DNA of 33,560 nt from a virus. Shown here one piece after another: positions 29,779 through 33,560 of the stretch (its first letter is position 1; every line of letters begins with the position of its first letter). Location: positions 1 through 33,560 of IMG/VR virus record IMGVR_UViG_3300029951_000382; one strand, given 5' to 3'. The notes beneath the pieces were generated by a model. The model was not told the DNA's origin and made no database searches. It saw only the letters and a program-made list of their open reading frames with translations. Both the position numbers and the translations under genes were made by a program.

Positions 29779-29801
29779 CACTGGAGTCGGGCTGAGCTGG
29801 G

Positions 29802-30311
29802 TTACTGACCTCCGGCCATTCGCCGGAGCCAAGCATTCGGATCCTGTGGCGCCGAAGTGGTGCCACGATTCCCCTGGCCCAGATTGGGAGCGCTAGGGGC
29901 AGCTGGCTGACGGCCAGCAAATTGCAGGAGTGCATCTGCCTGAGCGAGAAGAGTTGCCTCATCAGCTCCAGTCAAAAGCTCCACCGGAACACCCTTGGCC
30001 GCAGCCACCTGATACCGAGCGAGAGCCGCCTTAGCCTCTGCCGCATCGGCAGTGGCTTTATCTGCGATCTTCTGTGCCTTCTGTTCGGCGGAAAGCTGAG
30101 CATCCTTGATCTGCTGAAGCTCAGTAGCCGCAGCGGCGTTGGACTTGGCTCGCTCTTCGTTCTTGCGACTCATTGCCTGCCACTTGGCAAGTTCCTTGAG
30201 CGCCGAATCCAGATCAGCAGGAGGTGCCGGCGGAGTCGCCGGATCAGTCACACCGGCAGGCGGCGTATTCGGATCGGCGCCAGCGGGCGGAGTGGTTGGG
30301 TCGTCAGCCAT
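29802..30311 (-). CDS. Capsid scaffolding protein
   Basis: ATG 30311 after GGGAGA is chosen; the upstream frame to 30455 overlaps the MuF-like gene. The 169-residue product begins with a Pro/Asp/Thr linker, then a long charged coiled coil (ALKELAKWQAMSRKNEERAKSNAAAATELQQIKDAQLSAEQKAQKIADKA) and a short basic end (WLRRMAGGQ). This is the standard form of siphovirus scaffolds, which template the procapsid and then leave. Confidence 0.85.
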   Translation of the reverse strand: MADDPTTPPAGADPNTPPAGVTDPATPPAPPADLDSALKELAKWQAMSRKNEERAKSNAAAATELQQIKDAQLSAEQKAQKIADKATADAAEAKAALARYQVAAAKGVPVELLTGADEATLLAQADALLQFAGRQPAAPSAPNLGQGNRGTTSAPQDPNAWLRRMAGGQ

Positions 30312-30333
30312 ATTTGTGTCTCCCGTTTCGGGT

Positions 30334-31158
30334 CTAGGCTGCCGTTTCGGCCGCCGGAGGAATGTCAGAAGGACCACGGAAAGCCTGTCCCTTGACGGTA
30401 AGCACTGGGCCAATCTCGCCATTGTGGTGAACGGATAGCCCAGGATGATCGCCATAGAATGGCGAGAAGCTGCCAGACGTATCCGACGCTTCAGCGTCCG
30501 GACTCACGTACATGGCATCAATCTTCTGACCGATCTTCTTCGTGCCTTCGATCGGCGTTACGCCGCATGTGCAGTTCGGATGAATCGGCATCAAGTCGGT
30601 GATGTGATAGCGCTGCGTCGCAGCGATCTGACACAGGGCGCAAGCGCTGCCTGAAGTCAGGACACGGCGGTAGCCGACCACACCAACCCCAGGACCAGAC
30701 TGCTCAAGCGCGTACCGCGCTGAATGAGTCCTGGCCAACTGAAGATCGGTAGAGATCATCGTCATCGCGCGTTGCTCGCCGATGCCTACAGCCTCGGCAA
30801 AATCCTTGTCCTGCGAGAGCTGATACCAGATCTCCTTGAAGGGACGCTCATACTCAATCTCCGGCGTCACTCCGTTTCGGAGTGCAGCACCCGACGCCAT
30901 TTCGGCAGGGATACCAACCGGGTTGACTGTGTGTCCGCTCATGTCCGACAGGACCGCAGCGATGTAGATGTCAGTGAGAGTGGAGATCGTCTGCTGGCTC
31001 GCAGACATCAGAGGGACGATCTGAGAGAGCCATACGGCCAGACCAGCATCCGAGTAGTCCGGCGATGCCGACCAGGCGCGCTGAGCCTGGATGATCGTCC
31101 TGTGTCTGACAGCCGCCACAGCGGCATCAGCCCGTTGAGCCAGTACAGACGTGCTCAC
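30334..31158 (-). CDS. MuF-like minor head protein
   Basis: GTG 31158 overlaps the portal stop (GTGA). The 274-residue product has a helical N-terminus. It then has RVLTSGSACALCQIAATQRYHITDLMPIHPNCTCGVTP, the MuF/SPP1-gp7 signature with C-x2-C, HP-x-C-x-C zinc or disulfide residues. Such proteins join the portal and may be ejected or process the capsid. The last 70 residues (SPFYGDHPGLSVHHNGEIGPVL) are not recognised. Confidence 0.82.
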   Translation of the reverse strand: MSTSVLAQRADAAVAAVRHRTIIQAQRAWSASPDYSDAGLAVWLSQIVPLMSASQQTISTLTDIYIAAVLSDMSGHTVNPVGIPAEMASGAALRNGVTPEIEYERPFKEIWYQLSQDKDFAEAVGIGEQRAMTMISTDLQLARTHSARYALEQSGPGVGVVGYRRVLTSGSACALCQIAATQRYHITDLMPIHPNCTCGVTPIEGTKKIGQKIDAMYVSPDAEASDTSGSFSPFYGDHPGLSVHHNGEIGPVLTVKGQAFRGPSDIPPAAETAA

Positions 31159-32624
31159 CTAGTGGCCGGCTGCGGAGCCGGCTGAGGTGACGGAAGACCA
31201 GGAGGTGATGCAGCATCCAGCTGTCCCGGTTGTGTGAGAGCCATCGTGCTCGCACCTGGCGCCGCACCAGGATCGACAGAGAGCGGAGAGTTGAGGCTCG
31301 CGACCAGAGCATCTTTCATGCGCTCTGCTTCCATCCGGTCAACCTCGGCAGGAGTGAAACCCAACAGGGCCATGCGCTCCCTGAAGGGAACACCGGCGCT
31401 CTCGTACTTCACTGCGGCATCGGCAAGTTCGGAGAGACTGTGCCTCTCGGGATCGGCCCAGACGATGACACTGTCGTCGCCGACCTCACCATCCCCGTAC
31501 ATGGCAGCGAGTCTGAGGACCTTCTCCCATGCCTCACCGAACTCCACCGATCTATTGGTGACCTTGCTGGTAAGGCCGCTCTCTGCGGCCGTCAGGGCGT
31601 CACCAGACACGTTGACCATGTCTGCCAGCAGGTAGTGCGGAGGAGTGCGGCTGATAGCCGCCAAGTCGCGAATGTCAGATGAGCATGCGTCTAGGATCGG
31701 CTTCAGGTCGGTCTGTTGAAAGTCGCCGAATTGGGCATCCTCGTCTTCAACGATCCACAGAAGATCCGCGCCGGGATCGAAGGGTCGCTGAGGATTCCCG
31801 TTCTCGTCTTCAACGTTGATGCCCTTGGCCCAGCGCTGGCGATATGCCTGCATGGCCTGAGTGACGAGACGATCAAGGATCGTGACGTTGATGCGGTCCT
31901 GGATGTCAGTGACGTCCTCGAACTCACCCATGCCCATAGGCGCCCGGGGGCGCCGGTTGATGAAAGGGACCACGGGGACTTCGCCGAGAGGATTCGAAGC
32001 CGGTTCCTGCTTAACTTCCCAGGATCTCGGATCCCACTCCGCAGGATCCATGCCCGGCTGTACGGCCTGAAAGTAGAAGATCTGATCTGGCATGTAGACG
32101 ATCGCCAGTTGACGACCCTCAATCGAGTCGATCCATGTCTTCATCGCGGCCAGCAGCTTTCGCGGCCGGCACGGATCGGATTCGTGGATCACCTGAAGGG
32201 GAGACTCTGGAGTGATCAGGACGGCCGTACTGTCGTCAGGGTCCTGGCCCACGATCACATAGGATCGACCAGTGACCAGCGCCTGATGATGGACAATGTT
32301 GCAGTCGGCGTCGAGTGAATTCGCCTGCCAAATGCCCCATGCCTCATCATCGGTAGCGGGAGTTCCCTTGGATCCGGTACGGAATCCAGTAACTACCAGG
32401 CGCTCTTCAACAGCCTCAGCGACCAGACCCGTGTAATTGCTCCGGCCCATCTTCTGAAGGCGGTGGTAGGTATCCCGCATCTTCCTGTTGCCGACGGGCA
32501 ACGGATGATCCCCGGAGTCATACCGCATCAGATCCGCCATACGCGGCACATCGCCGCTCAGCGCCTTTCCTAGGCGCATCAGCCACCAACCGGGGGCATT
32601 CGAGACATCGGTATCATCGAGCAC
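31155..32624 (-). CDS. Portal protein (SPP1 gp6-like)
   Basis: The 489-residue protein starts at GTG 32624 behind AAGGGGG. LRYDSGDHPL-like MRYDSGDHPLPVGN, NYTGLVAEAVEERLVVTGF, EVPVVPFINRRPRAPMGMGEFEDVTDIQDRINVTILDRL and VSGDALTAAESGLTSKVTNRS are typical of actinophage portals. Twelve copies form the DNA channel at one capsid vertex. It lies between terminase and MuF-like genes, in the usual order. Confidence 0.92.
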   Translation of the reverse strand: MLDDTDVSNAPGWWLMRLGKALSGDVPRMADLMRYDSGDHPLPVGNRKMRDTYHRLQKMGRSNYTGLVAEAVEERLVVTGFRTGSKGTPATDDEAWGIWQANSLDADCNIVHHQALVTGRSYVIVGQDPDDSTAVLITPESPLQVIHESDPCRPRKLLAAMKTWIDSIEGRQLAIVYMPDQIFYFQAVQPGMDPAEWDPRSWEVKQEPASNPLGEVPVVPFINRRPRAPMGMGEFEDVTDIQDRINVTILDRLVTQAMQAYRQRWAKGINVEDENGNPQRPFDPGADLLWIVEDEDAQFGDFQQTDLKPILDACSSDIRDLAAISRTPPHYLLADMVNVSGDALTAAESGLTSKVTNRSVEFGEAWEKVLRLAAMYGDGEVGDDSVIVWADPERHSLSELADAAVKYESAGVPFRERMALLGFTPAEVDRMEAERMKDALVASLNSPLSVDPGAAPGASTMALTQPGQLDAASPPGLPSPQPAPQPATR

Positions 32625-32635
32625 GCATAACCCCC

Positions 32636-33560
32636 TTAGAATCGGTAGAGGCGCTTAGAGCGCTTTACGGGCGCCGTAGCGCCGGCGGCTAGAGCATCCT
32701 GGCGAGCCTTGAATGCCAAAGTGGCTGCAATAGCGGCATCAATTTTCCGTGGCGATGACGGATGCTCTTTGGCGATCGTCACGCCAGTACGACCGACGCG
32801 ACGTCGGGCATTGAGCATGTGACGCGTAAGCGCATAGGATCCGTCATGGGTCATCTCGTGATCGATGATCGCGTTATGCAGGATCTGCAAAGCACGGACA
32901 GTCAGAGTGAGCCGGCCACCGGTCATCCACCATTCGATCGGATGATTGGCGCTGGCCTTCACCTGTAGGCGCTTGCTGTACTTCGCTTCCCAGGTCGAGA
33001 TGTGGCCTTCCCACTTGGCAGGGTCGGCATAGAAGCCGACCACAGAGAAGCGTTCGAAAGCCTCATCCACCGCCGCAAGAACTTCAATGATCGGGACTTC
33101 CCAGTTCTCGCCCTCCGGGCCTTCAGGCTGTTCCCACACTGCGATCTGAAATATGTGACCATCGCTCACGCGACAGCCGATAAGGGCAGTCGCGTCAGTG
33201 ACATTGCGCATGCGCTTACGAGAACCGTCAAAGCCCAAGGTAATGACGTCACCAGGCTCGATGTCCTTCGTGTGATCCTGGCATCCCAGCCACTCCGGCT
33301 GGGATATCCAACTATCGGTCGCATGCGTGATCATGTTGAAGTAGAAGCGGTCACTGTCCTGGGGATCCGTAGCTGGATCCCAGATCTCCTCAATCAGACG
33401 ATCGAAATCAATCCAGGCAACAGCATCGCCATACACGTGAGTCAGAGCCGCGCGAATGGACTTCTCGTTGGTCTTGTCCACCTCGAAAGGTGGTTCCACA
33501 TGGTCATACAAGAGACCATTCCGGCGAAGCTTTCCCTCAAGCGCCTTCTGGGCTGTCTCG
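32636..33560 (-). CDS. Terminase large subunit, C-terminal part (5' end outside window)
   Basis: The frame stays open to the window edge, with in-frame codons reading ETAQKALEGKLRRNG before the TTG at 33511, so that TTG is not the start. The nuclease (RuvC-like) domain is visible: LGFDGSRKRMRNVTDATALIGCRV (metal Asp in GFDGS), a middle VVGFYADPAKWEGHISTWEAKYSKRL and the basic end KRSKRLYRF. It cuts and packages phage DNA; the ATPase half lies to the right. The last codon is TAA, 11 bases before the portal start. Confidence 0.9.
   Translation of the reverse strand, partial: ETAQKALEGKLRRNGLLYDHVEPPFEVDKTNEKSIRAALTHVYGDAVAWIDFDRLIEEIWDPATDPQDSDRFYFNMITHATDSWISQPEWLGCQDHTKDIEPGDVITLGFDGSRKRMRNVTDATALIGCRVSDGHIFQIAVWEQPEGPEGENWEVPIIEVLAAVDEAFERFSVVGFYADPAKWEGHISTWEAKYSKRLQVKASANHPIEWWMTGGRLTLTVRALQILHNAIIDHEMTHDGSYALTRHMLNARRRVGRTGVTIAKEHPSSPRKIDAAIAATLAFKARQDALAAGATAPVKRSKRLYRF

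Noticed and set aside
27707-29795. Plus-strand frames opposite the glycosyltransferase and capsid genes (27707-28354, 28665-29795)
   Set aside because: The minus-strand genes have conserved motifs, ribosome-binding sites and correct order. The opposite frames have neither domains nor upstream signals.
1-33560. tRNA, rRNA, insertion sequence or transposase
   Set aside because: No clover-leaf arms with a T-loop GGTTCGA-type block, no ribosomal sequence and no transposase-like protein was seen. A tRNA scan would be needed to exclude a poor tRNA gene.

Overview
The window is the junction between a high-GC actinobacterial chromosome, most likely Streptomyces or a close relative, and an integrated temperate siphovirus. 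The assignment rests on the very GC-rich left flank, the GTG/TTG starts, the Scr1/WhiJ-type DUF5753, DUF397 and DUF6197 families, and actinophage-style tail genes. Positions 1 to about 2497 are host DNA: the 3' part of a sugar ABC-transporter binding protein, a DeoR-family regulator, and the C-terminal two thirds of a RarD/EamA permease gene. The permease gene is cut where base composition drops and phage DNA starts. A short inverted repeat at 2492-2508 straddles that point and is the best candidate for the attachment-site core.

From about 2500 to 12691 the prophage is read rightwards. The first gene (2761-3279) resembles the immunity repressor of mycobacteriophage L5 (gp71). A 13-bp asymmetric motif, TTGACGCTTGACA, occurs five times in gaps between genes (2679, 3360, 5122, 9225 and, on the minus strand, 25328), always on the coding strand. 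Its reverse complement contains the TGTCAAG core of the L5 'stoperator'. Three copies supply the -35 box of a plausible promoter and two do not. I read this as an L5-like repressor/operator/stoperator immunity system with its own recognition sequence. The rest of the arm is a tightly overlapping replication and early operon: Cas4-like nuclease, zinc-ribbon protein, DnaB-like ATPase, endonuclease VII, primase split over two overlapping frames, metallophosphatase, sigma-like factor, SLOG protein and many small proteins of unknown function. It ends at a strong terminator (12699-12728).

Positions 12729-14645 form an island between two converging operons, bounded by a terminator on each side. It holds a DUF397 gene and an XRE/DUF5753 regulator (minus strand) and a divergent RsbW-like ATPase gene (plus strand). 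This set of three is familiar from Streptomyces chromosomes (WhiJ or Scr1/Scr2 type) and looks like lysogenic cargo.

From 33560 leftwards to 14646 lies the late operon on the minus strand: large terminase (cut by the window edge), portal, MuF-like protein, scaffold, HK97-type capsid, a GT4 glycosyltransferase, four head-tail connector and neck/terminator proteins, tail tube, frameshifted tail chaperone, a 1674-residue tape measure with a lytic transglycosylase domain, minor tail proteins, a DUF1906 endolysin and two small probable lysis proteins. No integrase, excisionase, small terminase, DNA polymerase or tRNA gene is seen. The integrase and the other attachment site should lie to the right of the window.
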